The notes below the pieces were generated by a model. It had not been told where the DNA came from, ran no database searches, and was given only the letters and a program-made list of their open reading frames with translations. From the IMG/VR virus record IMGVR_UViG_3300032086_000127, positions 1 to 47,694 of that record: DNA of 47,694 nt, one strand, 5' to 3'. Shown here one piece after another: positions 1 to 7,898 of this stretch; positions within the stretch are counted from its first letter, which is position 1; every line of letters starts with the position of its first letter. The DNA is from a virus. Both the position numbers and the translations under genes were made by a program.

Positions 1-17
1 GGCAAGGAGAACATAAG

Positions 18-1178
18 ATGGGTTTTTTAAATGCTTCATTTATAGCTGGTGCTGCTGAACGTGCTTCTGAAATCATGCAGGAAGAGCGTGAGAACGCACA
101 GAAAATTGCAGAACAGTCTATGAAATTTTGGACTGAAACTGGTATTGAAAAATACAAAGAAAGAAAAGCAAAGAGAAAAACATTACGTACCCAATTTAAT
201 ACACTGACTCAGGAAGGGTTTACTCCTGACCAAATAGATGTTATTGCAAGAGAAAATAAAACAGAGGCTGTTCTAGGTCATATAGACGCTTTAAAAAGAA
301 GTGAGATAAAAGTTAAACCTGCGGAAATTGTGTCTATGACAGGAGACTACAAAGATACTGGCAGAACAACCGACCAAATTCTTGATGGATTTATGGGTAA
401 GGTTAATAAAGGCATGTCTATGGGAGATGCAATAGCAGATTTAGGTGGAGAAAAAACAGGTTTCTTGGGTCAGAATTTAGGTAAGGTAGCACAGAAACGT
501 GCTGATGCTATTGCTGCTGGTTTTGGTTATGATGTAGATACATTACGTGCATTGGCTACTGACGATATAACTATTGAGGATGCAATGGTTACAGGTAGGA
601 TTAATTTGGTTGACCCTGTAGCCGCAGCACAAGCACGTAAAAATATATCTGGTGGCGATTTAACGTCTACTGAAGAAAGAATGTTTAGAGACCAAGCACT
701 GTTAGGTCTTGGTATCGAGGATGTATTTGATAAGGGTACAGGCACAGTAAGAACTGTAGGCGGAACAGCAGCAGACAAACAAGCTGCCAACAGAATACAA
801 TTAGAGTCCGTTCGCCATTACAATAGTCTTGTTGCAGGTTCAGAAGAACAGCCGCCTATGTCTTCTGCAGATGCGCGTATAGCTACGCTAGATTTTGTGG
901 CGAGACAGGTTGAGCAATATCAATCAGAGAAAGCAGGTAGTAAAGAACCCGGTGTAGTTGGGGGTGCAGATTTAGATTATTCTGGTGTATCTATGGCAGA
1001 ACTTCCGTCTAGGATTAGTAACTCTCTTCAAGGACTTGACTTGGGCAGTTCAGAAGCACAGGCTGTTATAAATCGCGCACAAAGAGAACTAGAAAAAAGA
1101 TACATGGAGCAAGGTTCTTCTAATGCCAAACAAGATGCAGAAGAAGCTATCCAGCAAATTATAAACTCTCTATCTTAG
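18..1178 (+). CDS. Putative internal virion/tail-associated protein (386 aa)
   Basis: This is an Ala/Glu/Lys-rich soluble protein with no clear catalytic motif. It begins after a strong ribosome site (AAGGAG) 9 nt before the ATG. Residues 15-60 are strongly charged and predicted helical (many E/K/R), which suggests a coiled coil. It is the first of three consecutive large rightward genes that close the late unit just before the convergent terminator. In T7-like and marine podoviruses this place usually encodes internal core/ejection proteins, so the role is inferred from position and size, not from recognised homology. The gene probably continues the late operon that leaves the window at its right edge. 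Confidence 0.55.
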   Translation: MGFLNASFIAGAAERASEIMQEERENAQKIAEQSMKFWTETGIEKYKERKAKRKTLRTQFNTLTQEGFTPDQIDVIARENKTEAVLGHIDALKRSEIKVKPAEIVSMTGDYKDTGRTTDQILDGFMGKVNKGMSMGDAIADLGGEKTGFLGQNLGKVAQKRADAIAAGFGYDVDTLRALATDDITIEDAMVTGRINLVDPVAAAQARKNISGGDLTSTEERMFRDQALLGLGIEDVFDKGTGTVRTVGGTAADKQAANRIQLESVRHYNSLVAGSEEQPPMSSADARIATLDFVARQVEQYQSEKAGSKEPGVVGGADLDYSGVSMAELPSRISNSLQGLDLGSSEAQAVINRAQRELEKRYMEQGSSNAKQDAEEAIQQIINSLS

Positions 1179-1192
1179 ATTGGGTTTTATGC

Positions 1193-4100
1193 ATGTTAAA
1201 GTCATACAATCACATAGATGAGTTAGACAAAGCTACTCTAACGGATGATGATGAGTTTTTGGAAGATGCCGCTGCCTTTCTGCGGGAACGGGGTGGCTAC
1301 GATAAACCTATGTCTTCTGGTCAAATCTTTGATAACTTCATGGAACACATGAGGTTTCAAGACAGTAATGAGATTACCGCATTAAGAGACCTTGAGTACG
1401 CACAAAGTGCTAACCTAGAAGGTAAGCAAAGATTTGGTAGGCTGATGGATGCCTACGATAAAGTAGATGATGTATCATGGCGCATGGTAGGCGATTATGC
1501 AGAAGCAGTTGCTCGTGCGCCATCTACGTATTTGGGTCTTATTTCAGGTGGAACAGGTAAGGCTGCTTCCGTAGCCGCTACACAGGCAGCAAAGCTAGGT
1601 ATTCGCAAAGTATTAAATGGCGCAATTAAACAAGCAGGTAAAGCCGCAGTTGTAGAAGGGGCTATTGGCTTGGGTCAAGGCGCAGTACAAGGTGCTACTC
1701 GTGTAGAAGCTGGCATGAAGGATGAGTCTATTCTTGCCAGAAGTTTGACTACAGGTGTCGCTAGTGCTGCTGGCGGTGGTCTACTTAACTTCGGTGTGGG
1801 CGCACTAGGTGGTATAGGTAAAGTAGGTAAGCTAGATGTGGGTAAAGCTGTACCTCTTAGTCAAAGACAGGCGGATGCGGCAGCAGAGTTACGTGCAAAA
1901 GCTGACTTAGCTTCCGCTGAGATTGCAAAAAAAGCTGCAGAAAAAACTAAGACAGTATTAAAAGAGGCAGGTGCTGACAAGGTATCTAAAGTAAAAGGTG
2001 TACTTAACGCACTAGACGCTGACGATGTTGCTGCGGGTAGAAAACTAAAGATGGGTTTGAGTAAGAGTGATAGTCTTACTGCCGCATTAGGTCCAGAGGT
2101 TGTTGATAATATTGCAGCCGCAGCTATAAGTGTTTCAGATAAGTTACAACTAAAAGAAGGTGATAGAATTACCACAGGTATATTCAACCTTATTAGAGAC
2201 GGTAATCTAGATGAAGTAAAAGTTGTAAATGATATACTAAAAGAACATAACATAACAATAGACCAATTTTCTCTTATGTATGTGTCAGAGTTATCTGATG
2301 CAGGTAAGAAACTAAACACACAGTCTCAAATAAAAAGACTGTTAAAAGATATTGATGAACTTCATCAGGCCGGTATGACAGCATACACAGCTAAAGATGC
2401 AAAAGATATTGTTGAAAAAGGTGTAGACGCTACCGCCACACAGAATATATTAAATAAAGCCAGAGACTTAGATAAACTAGGCATTGGTTTAATGACTGCA
2501 CAGCCAGCCACCACTATGCGTAACAACATAGGCGGTGGCTTTCGTATGGCTGTTGATGCAACAGTACGTACAATGGACAACGTAATACACAAAGGCGTTT
2601 GGTCTACCATGTCAGACGCACAGAAAAAACTTAGCGTGGAAGACAGTCTTACTCAGCAGTATGGTAGAGCAGAAGCACAAAACATAATGCGTTCTGCGGA
2701 GACTAATCCCCAAATACTAGAAGACTTGTACAGCAAGTATGCTCGTGGTTCTCAGGGTATTTTTAGTGGCACAGGAGATGTAGCTAAGTATGTGTTTAAT
2801 CCATACGAAGGTAAGGTAGTTAGAAATCTTTTTGAAGAGTCATTTCCCGAAGAGGGTGAGAGATTATTTCGTCAAGCTGCAGATATTGAATCACGCAAAG
2901 GTGAATCTGCATTTGCTAAAGTAGGTAGAAAAGTAAACATACTGAATACTATGTCAGATAATATGTTTAAACAAGGGGTATTAGCTGCATCTATCTCTCG
3001 TTCTTTAAAAGACAAAGGTTTAAACCTAAATGAAATAATAGAACAGGGAAAGTTCAATCAGATACCACAAGAAGTATTTGAGAAGGCAGTCAAGGATGCT
3101 TACGAATTTTCTTATCAATCTAACTTCCGGGGTGAGAGTGGGCTATTTGCTGGCATTGCAAAGTATGGTGTAAAAGCACAAGAGAAAGCACCTTTTATTG
3201 TGTCAGCCTTTATGCCATTTCCTAGATTTGTGGCAAACCAATTAAAGTTTCAGTATGAACACATGCCTGTTATTGGCTTACTTGATACCGTTGGCAGCAA
3301 GACAAAGTTTATGGAACGTCTGCCAAAACAATTAGCGGGTACTTCAGCTTTAACTGCTGCATATATGTGGCGAGTTGAACAAGGGCCAGAGGCTGAGTGG
3401 TTTGAGATAAAGAGAGATGGTGACAAATACATTAATGGTAAAGCTATATACGGTCCTATTGCTCCATTTATGGTAGTTGCTGATATGATATATAGAACAC
3501 AGAATGGAACGCTACCACCTAGTATAAGTAAGTACTACGGCAGAGCAGTGATAGAAGCTACGCTTGGCTCTACCTTTAGAACAGGTTTAGGTCTTGCTGG
3601 CATAGAATCTTTGTTTAATGGTAATATATCTAATCTTGCAGTTGATGATTTCTCAGAAGCATTGGGTACATTCTTAGGCAGACACACTATACCTGCTGGC
3701 GTAGCCAAAGATTTATATAGCCAGTTTGACCCTCAGTCTAAACTTGTTCCAGCCACAAGAACAGGAGAAGAGAACTGGTTTGATTACTTGTACAAAGCAA
3801 CAACAAGAAATCTTCCTGATGTACCGTTGGCTTCGTGGACAGGTCTAAAGACAATGGACTATGACACACCTGCTGTAAGTCCTTTTATGACAGGTCCACT
3901 TACTGCAGTAAGCCCAATAGAAAAGCAACTGTTTGGTGCTACTGTAACTAAAAAAAGCCCATTGATGAGAGAGATGTCTAGGCTTGGATTAGTTTACCCA
4001 GATTTGTACGCAAAAGATTCTGATGATAAAATAGATTTTTATACAAGACAAGAGTTGTCAAGGGCTGGTGGCGCACAAAATATGAATGAGGTTCTTACGA

Positions 4101-4462
4101 AGATAGTGCAGTCAAACGAATATCGTAGAGCGTCTCAAGCAGAACAGATAAAGTTTTTAAAAAGCACCTCAACTTCTCTCAGAGAAAGTGCAAAGAAGGT
4201 AGCCAAAGGTAGACTTAAATCAGAAGCAGCAAGAAGGGGAGACCCTTTTAGTAGAGTTGAAATAGCTGATTGGGATAAAATTCCTAAAGGTGATAAGGCA
4301 ATCATTAACCAGTACTATCAAGAAGAGTTTGGAACAGGTAACAGTATTGCGGAAGATAAAGACTTGTTCATATATCAAGGTGATAAAAAGATAAATGTTC
4401 TTACGTGGGCATTGTCTGTTGCACCTAATATAAGAAGTTTAGATATATCTAAGGCTAGATAA
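1193..4462 (+). CDS. Large putative internal virion (ejection) protein (1089 aa)
   Basis: This is the largest protein in the window. Small-residue, Gly/Ala-rich segments around residues 115-130 and 185-210 could be membrane-active or amphipathic helices. A long charged helical region follows (about 225-400), then an aromatic-rich C-terminal half. Very large helical proteins late in the structural operon are typical of podoviral ejection proteins, which form the trans-envelope channel; that assignment is inference from size, composition and position. No lytic transglycosylase or protease motif was seen. The stop codon directly abuts the next ATG, so the two genes are probably translated together. 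Confidence 0.55.
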   Translation: MLKSYNHIDELDKATLTDDDEFLEDAAAFLRERGGYDKPMSSGQIFDNFMEHMRFQDSNEITALRDLEYAQSANLEGKQRFGRLMDAYDKVDDVSWRMVGDYAEAVARAPSTYLGLISGGTGKAASVAATQAAKLGIRKVLNGAIKQAGKAAVVEGAIGLGQGAVQGATRVEAGMKDESILARSLTTGVASAAGGGLLNFGVGALGGIGKVGKLDVGKAVPLSQRQADAAAELRAKADLASAEIAKKAAEKTKTVLKEAGADKVSKVKGVLNALDADDVAAGRKLKMGLSKSDSLTAALGPEVVDNIAAAAISVSDKLQLKEGDRITTGIFNLIRDGNLDEVKVVNDILKEHNITIDQFSLMYVSELSDAGKKLNTQSQIKRLLKDIDELHQAGMTAYTAKDAKDIVEKGVDATATQNILNKARDLDKLGIGLMTAQPATTMRNNIGGGFRMAVDATVRTMDNVIHKGVWSTMSDAQKKLSVEDSLTQQYGRAEAQNIMRSAETNPQILEDLYSKYARGSQGIFSGTGDVAKYVFNPYEGKVVRNLFEESFPEEGERLFRQAADIESRKGESAFAKVGRKVNILNTMSDNMFKQGVLAASISRSLKDKGLNLNEIIEQGKFNQIPQEVFEKAVKDAYEFSYQSNFRGESGLFAGIAKYGVKAQEKAPFIVSAFMPFPRFVANQLKFQYEHMPVIGLLDTVGSKTKFMERLPKQLAGTSALTAAYMWRVEQGPEAEWFEIKRDGDKYINGKAIYGPIAPFMVVADMIYRTQNGTLPPSISKYYGRAVIEATLGSTFRTGLGLAGIESLFNGNISNLAVDDFSEALGTFLGRHTIPAGVAKDLYSQFDPQSKLVPATRTGEENWFDYLYKATTRNLPDVPLASWTGLKTMDYDTPAVSPFMTGPLTAVSPIEKQLFGATVTKKSPLMREMSRLGLVYPDLYAKDSDDKIDFYTRQELSRAGGAQNMNEVLTKIVQSNEYRRASQAEQIKFLKSTSTSLRESAKKVAKGRLKSEAARRGDPFSRVEIADWDKIPKGDKAIINQYYQEEFGTGNSIAEDKDLFIYQGDKKINVLTWALSVAPNIRSLDISKAR

Positions 4463-6403
4463 ATGAACACCACTACCAAAAATACATATGCTGCACTTGA
4501 AGAAGCAGACAGAAATAGTGATAAAAAGTTCTTGCAGATGCGTCAGGCTGAACCACAGACACTGCAGGAAACATTAGCTGACTTACCAATGGTAGGTGAA
4601 ACCATAGCTGACTTTACACCTGTAGTTGGAGACATCAAAGCTGCCACTGAACTGCCAGAAGATATGCGTATGGCACGTGACCTAATAGAACAAGGTTACG
4701 AAGAAGGTGACATCGTTGACATGGGCTTGGGCGGTGGTCTTGCTGCATTATCCGTTGCAGGTTTTATACCAGCAGGTGGTGCAGTAGCTGATGTATTAAA
4801 GAAGGGTGTAAAAGAAACTGCAAAAGAGAGACTAGGTAAGCAGACACAAGATGCGCTGATTACACCTAAACGTGCAGAGCAGTTAGAGAGAGCAAAAGAA
4901 TTACCAGCATCAGAAAGAAGAGCGTTCCTAGAGCAAGCTAACAGACCTACGCCTAAAGTGTTTCATGGTGCAAAGACTATGAGTCTTCCACGTGAAGAAA
5001 TTATGCTGCGTTATCAAAAACTCCGCACACAATACAATAACCAATATCTAAAAGACCCCATAAGAAAAGTATTTTCAGACAAAGAGTCTGGTTTGATAAC
5101 GTCACGTGGAATTTCTGCTGACGATTTTGTAAGCAAAGCCCAGCCCGGTAACATACAGATACCTGTGGGAACAATGGATGGTGAGGTAGATACCATACCC
5201 CTTATGTTTAAAAAAGAAGGGGATAAACTAAATGCATATGCTGTTGACACAGACACGATGCAGGTGCTAGACGAAGATAATCCTATTTCTTCTATGGATA
5301 TACTAGATGGTAAAGTAAATTATGACGAAGTAGAAGAGGAACTTCTTGGTACATCTGTGCAACTTTCTGCTACATCAGACATGCTGGGCGAGAAGCGCAT
5401 AGATATAGTAGAGCGTGAAGGCTTTCAACCATATGATGCATTTAAGTCTGAGGTTGGAATGGCTGGAAGAACTGGTGGAGAACATTCCGAACTAAAAAAG
5501 AAAATGCTATCAACCTCTCGTGACCCGTTAGTAGCTATGAAGCCCAGCTTTGGCGGTATGGACACAGGCAATGTTGTATATGCTGACTTGCCGCCAGAAT
5601 TGACAAGAGACATGACCCCTATGGAATACAAGCGGGGTGCTGGTCAAATAATAGATGATGAAGGTAAGACAGTAAGAGAGTTACCTGAGTTGGAAGAAGG
5701 GCAGATAGGTTATAGATTACCTAAGAGCATACACCTAGAGGCTGAAGAAGCTATCGCCATGCCAGAAAACCTAGATGTCAAGGCTCTTGAAAAGAATCCT
5801 GAGTTAGCTGCAAAGGTACAACGTGGTCAGGACATGGTAAATAACATCATGGGTAAAGCCGATAGGGTTTTAACTGACGTACAATATCCTAAATCTCCTG
5901 CCGGAAAGAGACAGATATATAACAGGGTAAAAGAAACTTTGAAAAATCTACAGTCGCTTGGTCAGTACACAGAGCAGTATGGCGCACGTGGTACATATGA
6001 TGACCTGCTTGAGGGGCTATTAGATGACAACGACTATAGCGACCTCAACGAAGTCTTATTCCGTATGCCTGAATTAAGGCAGGGTGATACTGAGATGGCA
6101 AAAAACATGTCAGGTCTAACTGAAGTAATGAAAAGAATAAAACAGCAAAGTATGCAAGGTTCTACAGGCAAAGGCAAGAGACAACTTCGTAATGTGCCAG
6201 ACGAACTGATACGCAAGGTTGTGTACGGTGGTGGTGGTGAGAAGGTCACAGAGAAACAGAGAAAGCTGTTAGGTGACTCTGGTGTGAATGTATACTTCGA
6301 TGGTACAGTTGACTTATCTGAATTAGGATACAATGACCTAAAGAAAATACTATTGATAGGAACTCAGAAGTTTAATAGGGGTGGTCTAGCCTCACGTAAA
6401 TAA
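4463..6403 (+). CDS. Putative structural/internal virion protein with C-terminal NRGGLA motif (646 aa)
   Basis: The last gene of the rightward unit, starting immediately after the previous stop. Residues 85-115 form a Gly/Ala-rich hydrophobic stretch (GGGLAALSVAGFIPAGGAVA) that could insert into a membrane; the rest is charged and probably helical. It ends in FNRGGLASRK, a short Gly-Gly motif that recurs in several other proteins of this phage. No enzymatic motif was recognised. Position beside two other large late proteins suggests a virion protein. A hairpin terminator follows its stop codon by only a few bases, consistent with the end of late transcription. Confidence 0.55.
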   Translation: MNTTTKNTYAALEEADRNSDKKFLQMRQAEPQTLQETLADLPMVGETIADFTPVVGDIKAATELPEDMRMARDLIEQGYEEGDIVDMGLGGGLAALSVAGFIPAGGAVADVLKKGVKETAKERLGKQTQDALITPKRAEQLERAKELPASERRAFLEQANRPTPKVFHGAKTMSLPREEIMLRYQKLRTQYNNQYLKDPIRKVFSDKESGLITSRGISADDFVSKAQPGNIQIPVGTMDGEVDTIPLMFKKEGDKLNAYAVDTDTMQVLDEDNPISSMDILDGKVNYDEVEEELLGTSVQLSATSDMLGEKRIDIVEREGFQPYDAFKSEVGMAGRTGGEHSELKKKMLSTSRDPLVAMKPSFGGMDTGNVVYADLPPELTRDMTPMEYKRGAGQIIDDEGKTVRELPELEEGQIGYRLPKSIHLEAEEAIAMPENLDVKALEKNPELAAKVQRGQDMVNNIMGKADRVLTDVQYPKSPAGKRQIYNRVKETLKNLQSLGQYTEQYGARGTYDDLLEGLLDDNDYSDLNEVLFRMPELRQGDTEMAKNMSGLTEVMKRIKQQSMQGSTGKGKRQLRNVPDELIRKVVYGGGGEKVTEKQRKLLGDSGVNVYFDGTVDLSELGYNDLKKILLIGTQKFNRGGLASRK

Positions 6404-6408
6404 ACAAA

Positions 6409-6433
6409 GGGGGCAATTAAGCCCCCTCTTTTT
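6409..6433 (+). terminator. Rho-independent terminator at the convergence of late and early units
   Basis: Six-base-pair G+C stem GGGGGC/GCCCCC (6409-6414 with 6421-6426), loop AATTAA, followed by TCTTTTT. It lies between the last rightward gene and the last leftward gene. The T tract favours termination of rightward transcription. The opposite strand also folds but has a poorer tail (TTTG), so leftward termination may be weaker. Confidence 0.9.
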
Positions 6434-6575
6434 GTAGCCATAACAATATATCTCCCGGTCCTGTTCGTATGCAATCACATACAGTGTTAATGACAGCCAT
6501 GCTAAACATATAACCAAACCACATGGCTATCACTCCAAGTAACAAGTACATTATTACCCTACCTATTATCTCCAT
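6417..6575 (-). CDS. Small membrane protein (52 aa)
   Basis: Begins with MEIIGRVIMYLLLGVIAMWF and has one or two hydrophobic segments (about residues 6-30), then a short polar tail ending in QKEGA. The chosen ATG lies inside the last codons of the MazG-like gene, giving a 17-nt overlap typical of coupled phage genes. The reading frame can be extended upstream, but that would overlap MazG much further. The last gene of the leftward unit; its stop lies inside the terminator hairpin. Function unknown; a holin-like or envelope role is possible but unsupported. Confidence 0.55.
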   Translation of the reverse strand: MEIIGRVIMYLLLGVIAMWFGYMFSMAVINTVCDCIRTGPGDILLWLQKEGA

Positions 6576-6939
6576 CACCCCCAAGTGTGCCTCGCTTACT
6601 TCGTCCTGACAGTTTAGAGTAATTCTCAGAAGCAATATCAGAAAGATTGTAACCCAAGTCATGTGCCAAAGCTGCACAATACCATAAGACATCGCCAATC
6701 TCCGCTGCTATTTCAATCTTTTTTATTTCAAATGACTCTTTATCTGCCCCATCCCTAATGAACTTCTTTACCTTGTTAGCAACCTCACCTGCCTCACCTG
6801 CCAAACCAAGCGCAGGATAAAGTATCCTGTGCGTGGCTGGGTAAATAGCAAACTTGACTGACTTTCGTTGGTAGTCATTGAACTCCATGTCTTTGTATTT
6901 TTCCTTTATCCAATCTTTAGCTTGCTGTTCTAAATCCAT
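6559..6939 (-). CDS. MazG-like nucleotide pyrophosphohydrolase
   Basis: An all-helical MazG/dUTPase-superfamily protein of 126 aa. The diagnostic acidic residues are visible: LAGEAGEVANKVKK in the first helix pair and EIAAEIGDVLWY in the second, followed by the RGTLGGDGD tail common in phage members. Family members hydrolyse (d)NTPs to monophosphates; in phages they are thought to alter ppGpp/nucleotide pools or supply dNMPs. Its place in the unit with ribonucleotide reductase fits nucleotide metabolism. It overlaps both neighbours by about 20 nt. Confidence 0.9.
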   Translation of the reverse strand: MDLEQQAKDWIKEKYKDMEFNDYQRKSVKFAIYPATHRILYPALGLAGEAGEVANKVKKFIRDGADKESFEIKKIEIAAEIGDVLWYCAALAHDLGYNLSDIASENYSKLSGRSKRGTLGGDGDNR

Positions 6940-7450
6940 CGAACAAATCCTTTGTTTGGCTAGATGTTATCTTAAACCATTCATTGTTTCGTTCCGTTGA
7001 TTTACTCTCAAACAATCTGTGCATCTTTCTTTCTGCTTCATGTCGATTGTCTGTCTTGATTTTAGTAATCACAAAGTAATCACGAAACGGTGATGATGTC
7101 TGGTATCCATTCAGTCTATCGTCAGCATCAACAGCCTTACCAATCTTGACCCACTCAGGCCATGCTTTATTTCCGATTGCGTAGACCTCACCCTCATTGA
7201 CAGACTCAATCTTATTGTGTGACCAAGCATCGTCTAATGATTTGTATCTACCGGGTTTGTGTAGAGGATGCGTTTTAGGAATGTACTTACCGTTTACAAA
7301 CATCCTGTTCTTATTCTTAGCAGCATGTGTAGATACACGTTGACGGTATCCACTAGGGCTGTAGTACCAAGTATCTCCATCCTCTTTAACTGGAACTTTA
7401 TTTGTGTAACTATCTACATCTACTCTACTCTTCTTCAGTGCGTTCAACAT
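6917..7450 (-). CDS. GIY-YIG-like (T5orf172/MUG113-type) protein
   Basis: The C-terminal half carries the T5orf172-type variant of the GIY-YIG fold: GEVYAIGN, then WVKIGKA, RLNGYQTSSPF and later HEAERKMHRLF. The N-terminal half (about 70 residues) is basic and may bind DNA. Relatives are putative endonucleases or DNA-binding proteins in phages; some are free-standing homing-type enzymes. No intron or intein was seen next to it, so it is either a free-standing homing gene or an accessory nuclease. It overlaps MazG by 23 nt. Confidence 0.8.
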   Translation of the reverse strand: MLNALKKSRVDVDSYTNKVPVKEDGDTWYYSPSGYRQRVSTHAAKNKNRMFVNGKYIPKTHPLHKPGRYKSLDDAWSHNKIESVNEGEVYAIGNKAWPEWVKIGKAVDADDRLNGYQTSSPFRDYFVITKIKTDNRHEAERKMHRLFESKSTERNNEWFKITSSQTKDLFDGFRTAS

Positions 7451-7673
7451 TATCCTCTCCTTTCTTCTGCATAAAAAACTTAGTCAGCATTTCTAACTTA
7501 TCATGATAGTCAGCTATGTGACCCAACTCAATTTCAATTGCTTCCTGTATATCTTGATGTTCACCAATACCAGCAGGATTATTTAACAACACTTCTATAT
7601 TAGCAATGTGTTTATTGATATGTCCAGCAAAATGTGAACGTGCTGCATCAATCAGTACTTGTCTCAAGTTCAT
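7425..7673 (-). CDS. Small acidic helical protein of unknown function (82 aa)
   Basis: Predicted helical, His- and acid-rich (AGHINKHIANIEVLL, IEIELGHIADYHDKLEMLTKFF) with an acidic tail ending in EEE. The ATG is preceded by an AGGAGAAAG-type ribosome site. Its last codons overlap the start of the GIY-YIG-like gene by 26 nt. Not recognised; it may be a small regulatory or inhibitor protein of the metabolic cluster. Confidence 0.7.
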   Translation of the reverse strand: MNLRQVLIDAARSHFAGHINKHIANIEVLLNNPAGIGEHQDIQEAIEIELGHIADYHDKLEMLTKFFMQKKGEDNVERTEEE

Positions 7674-7782
7674 TTTCTTTCTCCTTCTCTTTCAATTTAA
7701 TCCACTCTTGATAACACGGGTGGCTTTGGGGTGGGTCATATTGTATCCACCCCTCTGCCTGTTTCCATACCAACTTGCTCAC
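7648..7782 (-). CDS. Small GTG-initiated protein (44 aa)
   Basis: The frame opens at a GTG that overlaps the preceding stop in the arrangement GTGA. It encodes a Trp-containing protein with a central PPQSHPCYQEW and a Lys/Glu-rich tail, and runs 26 nt into the next gene. The coupled start and gene-like composition support it, but its small size leaves doubt. Function unknown. Confidence 0.5.
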   Translation of the reverse strand: MSKLVWKQAEGWIQYDPPQSHPCYQEWIKLKEKEKENELETSTD

Positions 7783-7898
7783 TTCTTCTTGAACCTATGT
7801 TTAAAGAACACTACTAAGTTTAGTGTAGTGTTTACTGTAATCATAACGAGTATCCACCACTGCCACCACAGTAAGTCTAATCCACTACACTCTATCAT
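7779..7898 (-). CDS. Single-span membrane peptide (39 aa)
   Basis: Starts in a TAATG overlap with the ribonucleotide reductase stop. It encodes a Trp-rich hydrophobic segment (residues 5-32, including LLWWQWWILVMITV) followed by a basic tail HRFKKK, giving a predicted single transmembrane helix with a cytoplasmic positive end. Function unknown. Confidence 0.55.
   Translation of the reverse strand: MIECSGLDLLWWQWWILVMITVNTTLNLVVFFKHRFKKK

Noticed and set aside
1861-2319. Long leftward frames inside the late structural genes (for example 152 codons here)
   Set aside because: They are antisense shadows with Ser/Ala/Leu-rich composition and no ribosome sites, and the plus-strand gene is clearly coding.
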